Shown: positions 1 through 10,046 of the stretch, in pieces | Numbering within the stretch: the stretch's first letter is position 1 | Layout of the letters: every line of letters starts with the position of its first letter | DNA from: Deinococcus malanensis | GTDB taxonomy: Bacteria > Deinococcota > Deinococci > Deinococcales > Deinococcaceae | NCBI RefSeq assembly: GCF_014647655.1 | Contig: NZ_BMPP01000008.1 | Coordinates: forward strand, 1-64,000 | Direction: 5' to 3' | Length of the DNA stretch: 64,000 nt | Made by a program: the position numbers and the translations under genes | The notes under the pieces: generated by a model | What the model saw: the letters and a program-made list of their open reading frames with translations, nothing else | Database searches by the model: none | What the model was told of the DNA's origin: nothing

Positions 1-504
1 GTCCTGCTTGGCCTCGTCGCAGCCCGCCACGTCGGTGAAGTTCAGCTTTACCTGCCCCTCGCTGATCACCGCCGCCTTCGACTTCCCAAACTGACTCGTC
101 GTGTCCTGGCTGTTTCCCTGACGGCTGCGCAGCAGCACCATCACCAGTCCGGCGATCAGAGCCAGGGTCAGCAGTCCGCTGAGCAGACTCAGACCGCTCA
201 GCCGGGAAGTGGGCGCGTACTGCACGTTCACGCCTCTGGCCTGCAGCGCCTCGAGCCGCAGGGCCGGGTCGCTGGCCAGGCCCCGGGTGTGGTAGGGATC
301 ACCGTTTTTCAGCTGGCCGCTGATCGCGGCGGTGCCGTTCTGAAAGGTCACAATGGCGCTACTGACCTCGCCCTGTTTCAGTGCCTGCATAAAATCCGAG
401 TTGTTCAGGTCCTGCCCGCCGCCGCGCGGCATCACCAGCACGATCACGACCAGCAGCACTCCGGCCCCGCCCAGGAGCGCCCAGGCCCAGCGGGGCCAGC
501 TCAA
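1..504 (-). CDS. ftsH: ATP-dependent zinc metalloprotease FtsH, N-terminal part (cut by window edge)
   Basis: FtsH is a membrane-anchored AAA+ zinc protease that removes misfolded and short-lived membrane and soluble proteins. About 168 N-terminal residues are visible. A first membrane segment is rich in Ala, Leu and Val. A small extracytoplasmic domain contains NNSDFMQALKQGEVSSA. A second membrane segment runs from LSGLSLLSGLLTLALIAG. The linker then ends in TDVAGCDEAKQD, the FtsH signature that precedes the AAA domain. I chose the TTG start at 504 because AGGAG lies 8 bases upstream; a GTG at 513 overlaps that Shine-Dalgarno. The catalytic domains are outside the window. Confidence 0.93.
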   Translation of the reverse strand, partial: MSWPRWAWALLGGAGVLLVVIVLVMPRGGGQDLNNSDFMQALKQGEVSSAIVTFQNGTAAISGQLKNGDPYHTRGLASDPALRLEALQARGVNVQYAPTSRLSGLSLLSGLLTLALIAGLVMVLLRSRQGNSQDTTSQFGKSKAAVISEGQVKLNFTDVAGCDEAKQD

Positions 505-697
505 CGGCAGCACTCCTGGGTTACGGACATGCTCCAGTCTAGAGCCACGCTGCGCTCCACGAAGAGGAGCGTCTTCACCAAGTTCTGCGGTGTCAGGCCC
601 TCATGTTCCTGATGTACTCTTCACGGTTTCGTCCGGATAACGGGGACCGGGAAAGACCCGGCAGACATGGATCAGACTCTGCGGGCATACTCGGCGG

Positions 698-2491
698 ATG
701 TGTTTTGCACGGTTTGCTTCTAACCTCCGCCTCCGGACCCGCCGACGAACCTCTGCCGGTGGCCTGCTGATGCTCGCCCTGCTGGGTGCCCCGCTGAGTG
801 CCACCCCTGTGCTGAGCGCCCAGGCCGCGGTGACCCGGGTGGGCTCGGTGCAGCTGACTTTCACGGTGGATCAGGCCACGGCCTATATCAATGGCGAGCC
901 GGTGCGCCTGCAGAATGTCCCGCGCAACGTGGGCGGACGAAGCATGCTGCCGCTGCGTGAAATGGCCGCCCTGCTGGGCCAGACCCTGACCGCCGGCAAC
1001 GGCCAGACACAGCTGGGCCGCCTGAGCGTGGACACCAGCCGTCATCAGGTGTCGCTTTCCGGCCTTCCGCAGCCTGCTGGCAACGCCGCCACAGTGGGCG
1101 GGGTGCTGTATGTCAGTGTGCGTTCGCTGGCCGACGCCCTGAACGCCAACCTGAGTGCTGCCGACGATTCGGGACGCACCGTGACCCTGACTGCGCTGCG
1201 TGAGGGGGGCAACCCGTCGGCTCCCCAGGCCCGCTTCTCGACCGACAAGAGTGTCTACGCGCCCGGCGAGCGGGTGATCTACACCGAGTACCCCTACGAC
1301 CCGGACGGTGCCGACATCACAGGGCGCCGCTGGAGTGGCCGCCAGGACGTGTTTTTCCAGCCGGGCACCTATACGGTCAGCCTGGCCGTGACCAACAGCC
1401 GCGGCCTGCAGAGCCAGCCCTTCACCCGCACCATCCGGGTGGAAGGCACCCCGATCGACACCCCGCTGACCTACGCGCTGAAGTACGCGCAGCCGGGCGA
1501 CGCGTTTCCCGATCCACAGGTGCTGAGCTACCCGGCTGCGGCGCCTACGGTCATTCAGGGGCCCAACTACCCGCTGCTGTTCAGTGACAGTCCTGAAGTG
1601 CCCAGCCAGAGCGGGGTGCTGTACCAGGACAGCCTCTCGGGCCGCGCGCGCCTGCTGGCCTATCACATGAATGGGTTGGGCCGCCCCGCGCGCCTGTATA
1701 TTCTGGCGCGCAACCTGGAAAGCCGCGAGGTGGAGGTCCGCACCGAGCGTCAGGGTGAAACGGCCCCCACCCGCATCGAGGGTCTGCTGGGGCAGGTCAC
1801 CCTGCTGGAGTACTTTGCCAGCACCGGCGGCGCCACCTTGAGTCTGGCCCCGGGGCAGTCGGCCGCCGTATATGCCAGCCCGACCCTGAACCCGGGCAGC
1901 GGCGTGAACATCATGCAGGACATCGATGCCTCGGGCCGGGTGGAGCTGACCTTCCTGATGCTGGAGGCGAGCCTTCCCCCCACGGCGCAGGTCGCCCAGC
2001 AGCTGCCCTACCTGCAGCCGGACGGCCGTCACGTGCGCGGCACCTTCCCGGGCGCGGTGCGCAGCCTGCGCGTCAATCTGGGGGCACTGCCCACCCGCAT
2101 CGTGATCGGGGACGGACAGGTGGACCCGGCCGTGATCGGCGTGGACGCCCTGACCCGTCAGCCCGTGCGTCTGGCCGGGAACTACGGGGTGCTGTACGAC
2201 CTGGAGGTCAATGGCGCCAGCGGGACGGCCGTGGCCCTGAGCCCACGCGGTGGCCTGTACCGGGGCGCCATGAATGTCCAGGACGGTCCGTTTAACCAGA
2301 CCATCAAACTGCCGCGTCAGGGCAATGCTCTGCAGCCCGAGCATCCGGTGCTGCTGTGGCGCGCGCAGTCCGACCGGCTGAAGATTGACTTTGTGCCGTC
2401 CAGTGGCAGCAATCTACCGATCAGCCTGGTGTTCTACCGCACCCGGACCCTGCCGGGGTACAGCGGCGGGCTCAAGACCTACCAGCCCTAA
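698..2491 (+). CDS. Secreted copper-amine-oxidase-like domain protein
   Basis: A 597-residue exported protein of unknown function. The N-terminus has an Arg-rich stretch and a hydrophobic segment ending near SAQA, a likely signal peptide. Residues of about 50-160 resemble the copper amine oxidase N-terminal-like domain, a stalk module common in secreted Gram-positive and Deinococcus proteins: YINGEPVRLQNVP, GGRSMLPLREMAALLG, then YVSVRSLADALNANL. The next 100 residues look like a PKD or Ig-like fold (VIYTEYPYDPDGADITGRRW). The C-terminal 300 residues are beta-rich and unassigned. No oxidase active site is visible. An ATG at 770 is an alternative start. A strong terminator follows directly. 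Confidence 0.8.
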   Translation: MCFARFASNLRLRTRRRTSAGGLLMLALLGAPLSATPVLSAQAAVTRVGSVQLTFTVDQATAYINGEPVRLQNVPRNVGGRSMLPLREMAALLGQTLTAGNGQTQLGRLSVDTSRHQVSLSGLPQPAGNAATVGGVLYVSVRSLADALNANLSAADDSGRTVTLTALREGGNPSAPQARFSTDKSVYAPGERVIYTEYPYDPDGADITGRRWSGRQDVFFQPGTYTVSLAVTNSRGLQSQPFTRTIRVEGTPIDTPLTYALKYAQPGDAFPDPQVLSYPAAAPTVIQGPNYPLLFSDSPEVPSQSGVLYQDSLSGRARLLAYHMNGLGRPARLYILARNLESREVEVRTERQGETAPTRIEGLLGQVTLLEYFASTGGATLSLAPGQSAAVYASPTLNPGSGVNIMQDIDASGRVELTFLMLEASLPPTAQVAQQLPYLQPDGRHVRGTFPGAVRSLRVNLGALPTRIVIGDGQVDPAVIGVDALTRQPVRLAGNYGVLYDLEVNGASGTAVALSPRGGLYRGAMNVQDGPFNQTIKLPRQGNALQPEHPVLLWRAQSDRLKIDFVPSSGSNLPISLVFYRTRTLPGYSGGLKTYQP

Positions 2492-2502
2492 CCTCAGGTC
2501 CA

Positions 2503-2550
2503 ATGATGGAGGCGGCCCTTCTGCGGGGGCTGCCTCCATCATGCTTTTTT
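2503..2550 (+). terminator. Rho-independent terminator
   Basis: A hairpin with arms ATGATGGAGGC and GCCTCCATCAT is followed by gcTTTTTT. It ends transcription of the preceding secreted-protein gene, and its T-run abuts the stop codon of the convergent peroxiredoxin gene. Confidence 0.93.
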
Positions 2551-3113
2551 CAGGGTTCCGGATGATCGGCCAGCCAGGCCAGTACCTTGGACGCATTGCG
2601 GTCGGGAGGAAATACGGGATAGAAGACATGTTCGACCAGGCCGCCCTGCAGGATCAGGGTGACACGGCGCAGCAGGGTCTCTCCGCCTGCCTGGAAGGTC
2701 GGCAGGCGCAGTGCGCTGCACAGAGCACGCCCGGCGTCCGACAGCAGTGGAAAAGGGAGGTGCAGCCGCGTCGCCGCCTCCCGCTGCTCGGTGGTGTTCT
2801 GGACACTGAGTCCAAACACCCGCGCGCCAGCTGAACGCAACTCGGCGTGATGGTCCCGAAAGGCACAGGACTGCGGCGTGCAGCCTCTGGCCCCGGGGAT
2901 CAGGTCCCAGTCTTCCGGCATGGGCACGCCTGGACGGGCCGTGCGCGGGTAGATATACAACACCGACCTCTCCGGCAAGGCGGAGAGGTCGGTGTTAAGA
3001 CCATCGGTTCCGGGCAGGGCCATAGACGGAAGCGGGAGGCCTGCCAAGTGCGCGCAGGCGCCGTCATCAGCGGGAGCGGGCAGGTCGCCGGGCAGGGTCA
3101 GGAACTCGCTCAT
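2550..3113 (-). CDS. Peroxiredoxin (AhpC/TSA, BCP/PrxQ-like)
   Basis: A 187-residue thiol peroxidase that would reduce hydrogen peroxide or organic peroxides at the expense of thioredoxin-like donors. The peroxidatic Cys lies in GARGCTPQSCAFRD, and a second Cys five residues later (C-x4-C) matches the atypical 2-Cys PrxQ/BCP arrangement. The thioredoxin fold is supported by VLYIYPRTARPG, then GARVFGLSVQ and FPLLSDAGRALCSALRLPTF. The segment between YPRT and the active Cys is longer than in classical BCP. It lies convergent to the copper-amine-oxidase-like gene and just downstream of der on the same strand. Confidence 0.88.
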   Translation of the reverse strand: MSEFLTLPGDLPAPADDGACAHLAGLPLPSMALPGTDGLNTDLSALPERSVLYIYPRTARPGVPMPEDWDLIPGARGCTPQSCAFRDHHAELRSAGARVFGLSVQNTTEQREAATRLHLPFPLLSDAGRALCSALRLPTFQAGGETLLRRVTLILQGGLVEHVFYPVFPPDRNASKVLAWLADHPEP

Positions 3114-3137
3114 GCCCTCAGCCTAAGCCCGCTCAGT

Positions 3138-4463
<1,326 letters not shown>

Positions 4464-4620
4464 TTGTAGACGCTCCTTTTCGGTGTCGCTTCCGCCCCGC
4501 GTCAGGGCCTCGCGCCGATCCTCGCGGTCACGGTGACCGCCTGAGGTACAGACCTGACAGTGTAGCGTGACCGGGTGGGCAGGAGATGAGGTCATGCAGG
4601 AGAATCCCGGAGTAGACGAC

Positions 4621-5070
4621 GTGAAGATTCGGGAGGCATGCCAGGACGACCTGCCGGCGCTGTTGGGCCTCTACCGGCAGCTCAGGACCCGGCACCCGCT
4701 GGACCTGAAGCCGGCGCATATGCGGGCCTGGAAAGCCATGTGGGCGCAGCCGGGCCTGACCCTGCTGTTGGCCGAGACTGGCGGACGGCCGCTAGGAACC
4801 TTGACCCTGGCCCTCATTCCTGGCCTGACCTACGAAGGGCGGCCATCCGGCGTCATCGAGAGTGTGGGGACCGAGGCTGCGGTGCGGGGCCAGGGGGTGG
4901 GTCGCCGGTTTCTGACGTAAGCAGAATGTCGGGCCCAGGAGCCAGGGCTTACAAGGTGATGCTGATGACGGGTGCGGGACGGGACGCAGCACGAGCCTTC
5001 TGCGAAAAGTGTGGCTGTGACGGCACATCGAAGGTCGCTTTCGAGAAGCGCTGGCTCTCGGAAAAGCTGT
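4621..5070 (+). pseudogene. Decayed GNAT acetyltransferase
   Basis: A GNAT-family N-acetyltransferase broken by at least two lesions. The N-terminal half is intact: KIREACQDDLPALLGLYRQL, then the acetyl-CoA loop VRGQGVGRRFLT. An in-frame TAA follows at about 4918, exactly where family members continue with Tyr-Ala-Glu. Reading on gives AECRAQE. The conserved C-terminal part (AYKVMLMTGAGRDAARAF, then TSKVAFEKRW) lies one frame over, so a one-base deletion near 4943 is also needed. That second frame has no stop and runs straight into ddrC. GTG 4621 has CGGAG upstream; ATG 4594 and 4567 are alternatives. The 3' limit is approximate. Confidence 0.8.
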
Positions 5071-5087
5071 CTGAAACCCTCGCAGAA

Positions 5088-5104
5088 TTATGCTTCAAAC
5101 ATAA
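5088..5104 (+). promoter_or_regulatory. Radiation/desiccation response motif (RDRM, DdrO operator)
   Basis: The 17-bp palindrome TTATGCTTCAAACATAA matches the RDRM consensus as I remember it (TTAYGYYDDDRRCRTAA) at 16 of 17 positions. In Deinococcus this site binds the repressor DdrO, which the metalloprotease IrrE cleaves after DNA damage. It covers the -35 region of the ddrC promoter, so repression by occlusion is expected. Confidence 0.92.
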
Positions 5105-5108
5105 TCTG

Positions 5109-5123
5109 TGCTATACTCCTCGT
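5109..5123 (+). promoter_or_regulatory. Extended -10 of ddrC, leaderless
   Basis: TG-C-TATACT (TG at 5109-5110, hexamer at 5112-5117) ends six bases before the ddrC ATG. Transcription would therefore begin at or next to the start codon. No Shine-Dalgarno is present. Confidence 0.8.
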
Positions 5124-5822
<699 letters not shown>

Positions 5823-5838
5823 GTTCTCTGACCTGTGT

Positions 5839-5871
5839 CCCTGCCCCTTTGCGGGCAGGGGCCTTCTTTGT
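5839..5871 (+). terminator. Rho-independent terminator after ddrC
   Basis: The perfect stem CCCTGCCC / GGGCAGGG has a six-base loop and is followed by a T-rich tract (ttctttgtt). It insulates ddrC from the lptF promoter. Confidence 0.88.
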
Positions 5872-5896
5872 TGTACCGGCCCTCATCCGCGCCCGC

Positions 5897-5909
5897 TAGA
5901 ATCGCTCGC
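5897..5909 (+). promoter_or_regulatory. Leaderless -10 for the LptF-like gene
   Basis: TAGAAT at 5897-5902 is followed by seven bases and then the GTG start at 5910. No ribosome-binding site is present. A -35 is not obvious at standard spacing. Confidence 0.6.
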
Positions 5910-6953
5910 GTGCCGTCCATCCTGACCCGCTTCGTGCTGCGCGAGGTGCTTCGCTGGTACGCGGCGGGCGCCGCGCTGTTCCTGACCCTGCAGATGACGG
6001 ACGTGCTCAGCACCACCGTGGCCAAACTGCTGACCTATCACCCTCCGCTGTGGAAGGCGGTGGCGGCCTTTGGCGCGATTCTGCCGACCATTCTGAACCG
6101 GACGCTGGTCCTGGCAGTGCCGTTCGCCATTCTGCTGGCTTTTTCGCGCATGCAGCGCGACAGCGAATTCAAGGCCATCCTGGCGGCTGGGGTGCGGCCC
6201 CTGAGTCTGGTCTGGCCGCTGCTCCTGCCTTTTGCTCTGGTGGGGCTGATTGCCGCATACAACGCCGGAACCCTGGTGCCGGCCGGGCTGAAACAGTGGG
6301 ACCGCGCGTGGTACCGCATCTACGAGCAGACACCTCCTCCGCCCACCCAGGAGCACTACACCTTTGCCCCGGCGGGTGCGCTGTATTACGCCAGCCGGGT
6401 GGTGAACGCCGAGGGGGGCAACCGCGCCGAACTGACCGGAGTGATGGTGCAGCGCGGTGACGAAACCCTGACCGCCACCACCGGGATCTGGGATGCCAAG
6501 GCACGCACCTGGACCCTCCAGAATGCCTGGGTGGTGCGCCCGGGTGAGCCTCCCCGTCAGGAGACCGGAACCCTGGTGCTTCCCCAGCGCGACACGCTGC
6601 AGCCCCCGCCAGCCGAGGCCAAGCAGCTCAGCAACGCCCAGTTGCGCGCAGCTCTCAAGCGTGAGCTCAGCCCCACCCAGCGCCGCGATTACCTGTATCA
6701 GCTGGCCACACGGGTGGCCGATCCGGTCACGCCGGTGGTCTTTGCGCTGGCGGCCGGCGCCCTGGGTCTGCTGATCCGCAACCGGGCCACGGCCTTTGCG
6801 GCGGTGCTGGTATTCATTGCTTCCTTCTACATCCTGTGGTCTACCGCCCCGCAGCTGGCCCGGGCCGGCGCCATGGACCCTGCCCTGGCCGCGTGGCTGC
6901 CCAACCTGACCTTCCTGCTGCTGGCAGGCGTGCTGGCCTGGAGGCTCCGATGA
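5910..6953 (+). CDS. LptF/LptG family permease (YjgP/YjgQ), first copy
   Basis: A 347-residue inner-membrane protein of the LptF/LptG family, the membrane half of the ABC transporter that extracts lipid from the inner membrane toward the outer membrane. It has the family layout: three N-terminal membrane helices (FVLREVLRWYAAGAALFLTL and following), the cytoplasmic coupling segment MQRDSEFKAILAAGV, a soluble beta-jellyroll-like domain of about 150 residues, and three C-terminal helices. It forms a pair with the next gene. Deinococcus makes no classical LPS, so the substrate is unknown. Confidence 0.88.
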   Translation: MPSILTRFVLREVLRWYAAGAALFLTLQMTDVLSTTVAKLLTYHPPLWKAVAAFGAILPTILNRTLVLAVPFAILLAFSRMQRDSEFKAILAAGVRPLSLVWPLLLPFALVGLIAAYNAGTLVPAGLKQWDRAWYRIYEQTPPPPTQEHYTFAPAGALYYASRVVNAEGGNRAELTGVMVQRGDETLTATTGIWDAKARTWTLQNAWVVRPGEPPRQETGTLVLPQRDTLQPPPAEAKQLSNAQLRAALKRELSPTQRRDYLYQLATRVADPVTPVVFALAAGALGLLIRNRATAFAAVLVFIASFYILWSTAPQLARAGAMDPALAAWLPNLTFLLLAGVLAWRLR

Positions 6954-6978
6954 ACCTCGGCTGGCCCCGGAGACGCAC

Positions 6979-8085
6979 ATGAAGCGTTTCGAGCGCTATG
7001 TCCTGGCCGAGATCCTGCCGCTGCTGATCGGGGCGCTGGCCTCGGTCATCGTGCTGTTTGTGCTGGCGGCCCTGCAGGAAGTGATTGCGCCGCTGCTGGC
7101 CAAGGGCGCGCGGCCGCTGCTGGTGGCCCGCGTGTTGGCCCTCAACGTTCCAGAAGCGGCGGCGCGCGCCCTGCCCATTGCTCTGATGTTTGCCACCCTG
7201 CTGGGCCTTTCGCGCCTGAGCAGCGACTCGGAACTCAAGGCTGCACTGGCCAGCGGAATTCCGGCGCGGCGGCTGTTCCGGCCGGTGCTGCTGCTGGGCC
7301 TGGGGGTGACGCTACTGGCCTTCGGGATCGGCGAGGGCCTGCTGCCCCGCACCAAGATCGAGGAACGCAAGGTCAAGCAGGAGATCGTATTTGACAATCC
7401 CCGGGTGATCGGGCTGGGCGCGCAGGAAGCGGGCGGGCAGAGCCTGGTGCTTCGCGACGCGCTGGGCCGCGCGATCAGCGTGGCGGAGGTCAGGGCCGGC
7501 GGCGAACTGCGCGGCCTGCGGATCGTGACCATGCAGGGCGGCTCGGTGCCGCGCGAGGTGATCACCGCCCGGGAGGGCCGCCTGAAGGCCGGCAGCAATG
7601 TGCTGGAACTTCAGGGCGGGCAGCGGGTGACCTATCAGGATGGCCGTCCCGTCACCATCCTGAGCTTCGAGCGCGGCACCCTGCCGGTTCAGGACGTGCA
7701 GGCAGACCTGGACACCGGCGGCAAGGCGCTGAAGGCCACCTACCTGCCGCTGCGTGAGCTGCTGGCCCGCACCAACTCCTACCGCCAGCAGCACATTCAG
7801 GCACCTGCGGAGTTCACCGCCCTGCATCAGAAGTTCGCCGAACCGCTGGCGGCGCTGGCCCTGGCCTTTTTCGCCGTGAGCCTGGCGGTCTTTACCTTCC
7901 AGAGTGGGCGGGACCTGGGGCTAGTATGGGCCCTGCTGCTGGCCTTCGCGTATTACGCAACCTGGAGCGTATTCCGCATCATGGGCGAGAACGGGGCGAT
8001 TCCCGGGGCGCTGGCAGCCTACGCCCCGGACCTGATCGCGGTTGTGGCGGGAGCGGTGCTGCTGAAACTGGCAGGACGACGTTAG
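6979..8085 (+). CDS. LptF/LptG family permease, second copy
   Basis: A 368-residue partner of the preceding permease, starting 25 bases after it and probably co-transcribed. It has the same architecture: a helix starting MKRFERYVLAEILPLLIGAL, the coupling segment LSRLSSDSELKAALASGI, a soluble domain with VTYQDGRPVTILSFERG, and three C-terminal helices ending near VVAGAVLLKLAGRR. The pair would be the two non-identical transmembrane subunits that dock on an LptB-type ATPase. No lptB lies nearby. Confidence 0.88.
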   Translation: MKRFERYVLAEILPLLIGALASVIVLFVLAALQEVIAPLLAKGARPLLVARVLALNVPEAAARALPIALMFATLLGLSRLSSDSELKAALASGIPARRLFRPVLLLGLGVTLLAFGIGEGLLPRTKIEERKVKQEIVFDNPRVIGLGAQEAGGQSLVLRDALGRAISVAEVRAGGELRGLRIVTMQGGSVPREVITAREGRLKAGSNVLELQGGQRVTYQDGRPVTILSFERGTLPVQDVQADLDTGGKALKATYLPLRELLARTNSYRQQHIQAPAEFTALHQKFAEPLAALALAFFAVSLAVFTFQSGRDLGLVWALLLAFAYYATWSVFRIMGENGAIPGALAAYAPDLIAVVAGAVLLKLAGRR

Positions 8086-8511
8086 ATCTGTGTCATGTCT
8101 GGAGCCGTGCCAGCCGCTTCAGAAATGACCCGGGAGGCGCCAGCCAGGGTGAAGGACTGGATCTATGGCCCCGGCAGGAGCTGAACGAAGTGCGGGAGCC
8201 GGATAGACCGCAAGGCCGTGGTCAGGTCGGGTGCCGTTCGCTGCAGCGGACTCTTCTAGTCCATAGAAACCCCGGATGGGTCGGTGCCCGGCACCAATAG
8301 CTGGCGGGCAGGTCAGACGGGAGAAGAACAGCCTGCGGGTGTGGAGCCGTTCGGTGTGTTCCCACAAGACCAGCAGGACCAGCCGGTAGCGATCTGCCGG
8401 TCTTCCCCGAAAGGCCAGCACCCTCCGGCCCCGCGCCCAGCCACACATGAACGCTTTGCAGCTGGAGTTGCGCTGGCGCCCAGCCCCCCGGCTCCCTATT
8501 CTGTCGGCACC
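8086..8511. other. 426-base gap without a convincing gene
   Basis: No reading frame here has coding character. Several short perfect stems are visible: GGACT/AGTCC around 8249-8263, GGTGC/GCACC around 8283-8295, and CCGG/CCGG around 8381-8400. They could be a structured leader for the downstream methyltransferase gene, but nothing matches a known RNA family. TATTCT at 8497-8502, nine bases before the next ATG, is the likely -10. Confidence 0.4.
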
Positions 8512-9894
8512 ATGACTTCTTCTCCCATCACCGGGCGCCGCGCGCTCCTGGCCGCAGCCGGCCTGGGTGCCGCGGCCCTCGCGGGCCGTCAGGCGACCCG
8601 CCCCGCCCCCACTCCGCAGGAGGTCCGTGACGCCAGCCTGCGGTTGCTGAGCACCGTCCTACCTGACAAACGTGCCTTTGAGATGGTCCTGTGGGACGGC
8701 ACGGTGCTGCCGGGGGGGCAGACCCCGCCCCAGGCAAGACTGGTGCTGAACAGTGACCGGGCGCTGGGACGCATGATGAGGTTGCCGGTAGACCTGGCCC
8801 TGGGCGAGGCCTACCTGCGCGGTGACTTCGAGATCGAAGGAGATATTGGGGCGGTCGCGGGGCTGGCAGACGACTTCGAAGGCTCGTTCTCGCCGGCGTC
8901 CCTGGCCACCATGGCCCGGGACGTGCAGCTTCTGCGCCGGCATGCGGGCGGCGCGCCGGCTCCGGTCACCGCCACGCTGGAAGGGCCCCAGCACAGCCGC
9001 GAACGCGACCGTCAGGCCATCACCTACCACTACGACGTGTCCAACGACTTCTACAAACTGTGGCTGGACCAGCGCATGGTCTATTCCTGCGCCTATTTCC
9101 CCACCGGACAGGAAACGCTGGATCAGGCGCAGGAGGCCAAGCTCGACTACATCTGCCGCAAACTGCGCCTGCAAAAGGGTGAGCGCCTGCTCGACATCGG
9201 CTGCGGCTGGGGCGGTCTGGCGATCTATGCGGCCCAGAAGTACGGGGTGCAGGTGCTGGGCGTCACCCTCAGCGAAGCGCAGCTGCACGAGGCGCGTGCC
9301 CGGGTGGCGGCCGCTGGACTGGAAGGTCAGGTCACGCTGGAACTGCGGGATTACCGCGACGTTCTGGCCACAGGCGAAGGGGCCTTTGACAAGATCAGCA
9401 GCATTGGTATGGCCGAGCACGTGGGGCGCAAGAACATGCCCACCTACTTCCGCGCGGCCTATGCGGCCCTGAAACCCGGCGGGCTGATGCTCAACCACGC
9501 CATCGGCGACGGGCTGGGGCAGGCGCGGGTGCCCATGTGGCTGCAAAGCGGCAACTTCGCTCGCAAGTATGTGTTCCCCGACGGCGAGCTGCTGCCGGTG
9601 TGGGAGACCCTCAAGCACGCCTCGGAAGCACTGTTCGAGGTGCGCGACGTGGAAAACCTGCGCGAACACTATGCCCTGACGGTGCGCCATTGGGCCGCGA
9701 ACCTGGAACAGCACCGCGAGGAGGCGCTGGCGGCCCTGGGTCCGGAACGTTTCCGCCTGTGGCGCATTTACCTGGGCGCCTGCGGGCATTACTTCCAGAA
9801 AGGGCACCTGACACTGTTTCAGAGCCTGCTGGCCAAGCCGGACGCCCAGCGCAGCGCTGGTCTGCCCCTGAGCCGGGCAGATCTGTACAGCTGA
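8512..9894 (+). CDS. Cyclopropane-fatty-acyl-phospholipid synthase family methyltransferase
   Basis: A SAM-dependent enzyme of the CFA synthase/mycolic acid cyclopropane synthase family, 460 residues. It would add a methylene or methyl group to unsaturated acyl chains of membrane lipids. It has an N-terminal domain of about 150 residues, the family motif YHYDVSNDFYKLWLD, the SAM-binding loop LLDIGCGWGGLAIYAA, EHVGRKNMPTYF, and a C-terminal YALTVRHWAANLE region. The first 25 residues (ALLAAAGLGAAALAG) look like a Tat-like or membrane-anchoring leader, which is unusual for this cytoplasmic family. The ATG at 8512 is the first plausible start. Confidence 0.9.
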   Translation: MTSSPITGRRALLAAAGLGAAALAGRQATRPAPTPQEVRDASLRLLSTVLPDKRAFEMVLWDGTVLPGGQTPPQARLVLNSDRALGRMMRLPVDLALGEAYLRGDFEIEGDIGAVAGLADDFEGSFSPASLATMARDVQLLRRHAGGAPAPVTATLEGPQHSRERDRQAITYHYDVSNDFYKLWLDQRMVYSCAYFPTGQETLDQAQEAKLDYICRKLRLQKGERLLDIGCGWGGLAIYAAQKYGVQVLGVTLSEAQLHEARARVAAAGLEGQVTLELRDYRDVLATGEGAFDKISSIGMAEHVGRKNMPTYFRAAYAALKPGGLMLNHAIGDGLGQARVPMWLQSGNFARKYVFPDGELLPVWETLKHASEALFEVRDVENLREHYALTVRHWAANLEQHREEALAALGPERFRLWRIYLGACGHYFQKGHLTLFQSLLAKPDAQRSAGLPLSRADLYS

Positions 9895-10046
9895 AGGGAC
9901 GGCTGAGGATCCGGAACCTTGAGCCGGGCGAGGACGTTCGGGGCTGTGCTCCGAGACCGTCCCACCCGGATCCAGCGTTGCGCTTCGGAAAGCGGGTGAC
10001 CTCTGTGTCCCCGCTGCCCAGATGAGGAACCCAGACGCACCCTCTT

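Noticed and set aside
593..2344. 583-codon open frame on the minus strand opposite the secreted copper-amine-oxidase-like gene
   Set aside because: It is antisense to a gene with a signal peptide and recognisable domain. Its translation is His/Gln/Gly-rich low-complexity text typical of the shadow frame of GC-rich genes.
8119..8448. 109-codon minus-strand frame in the gap before the CFA-synthase-like gene
   Set aside because: No ribosome site, no recognisable domain, and Arg/Pro/Gly-rich composition typical of random GC-rich DNA.
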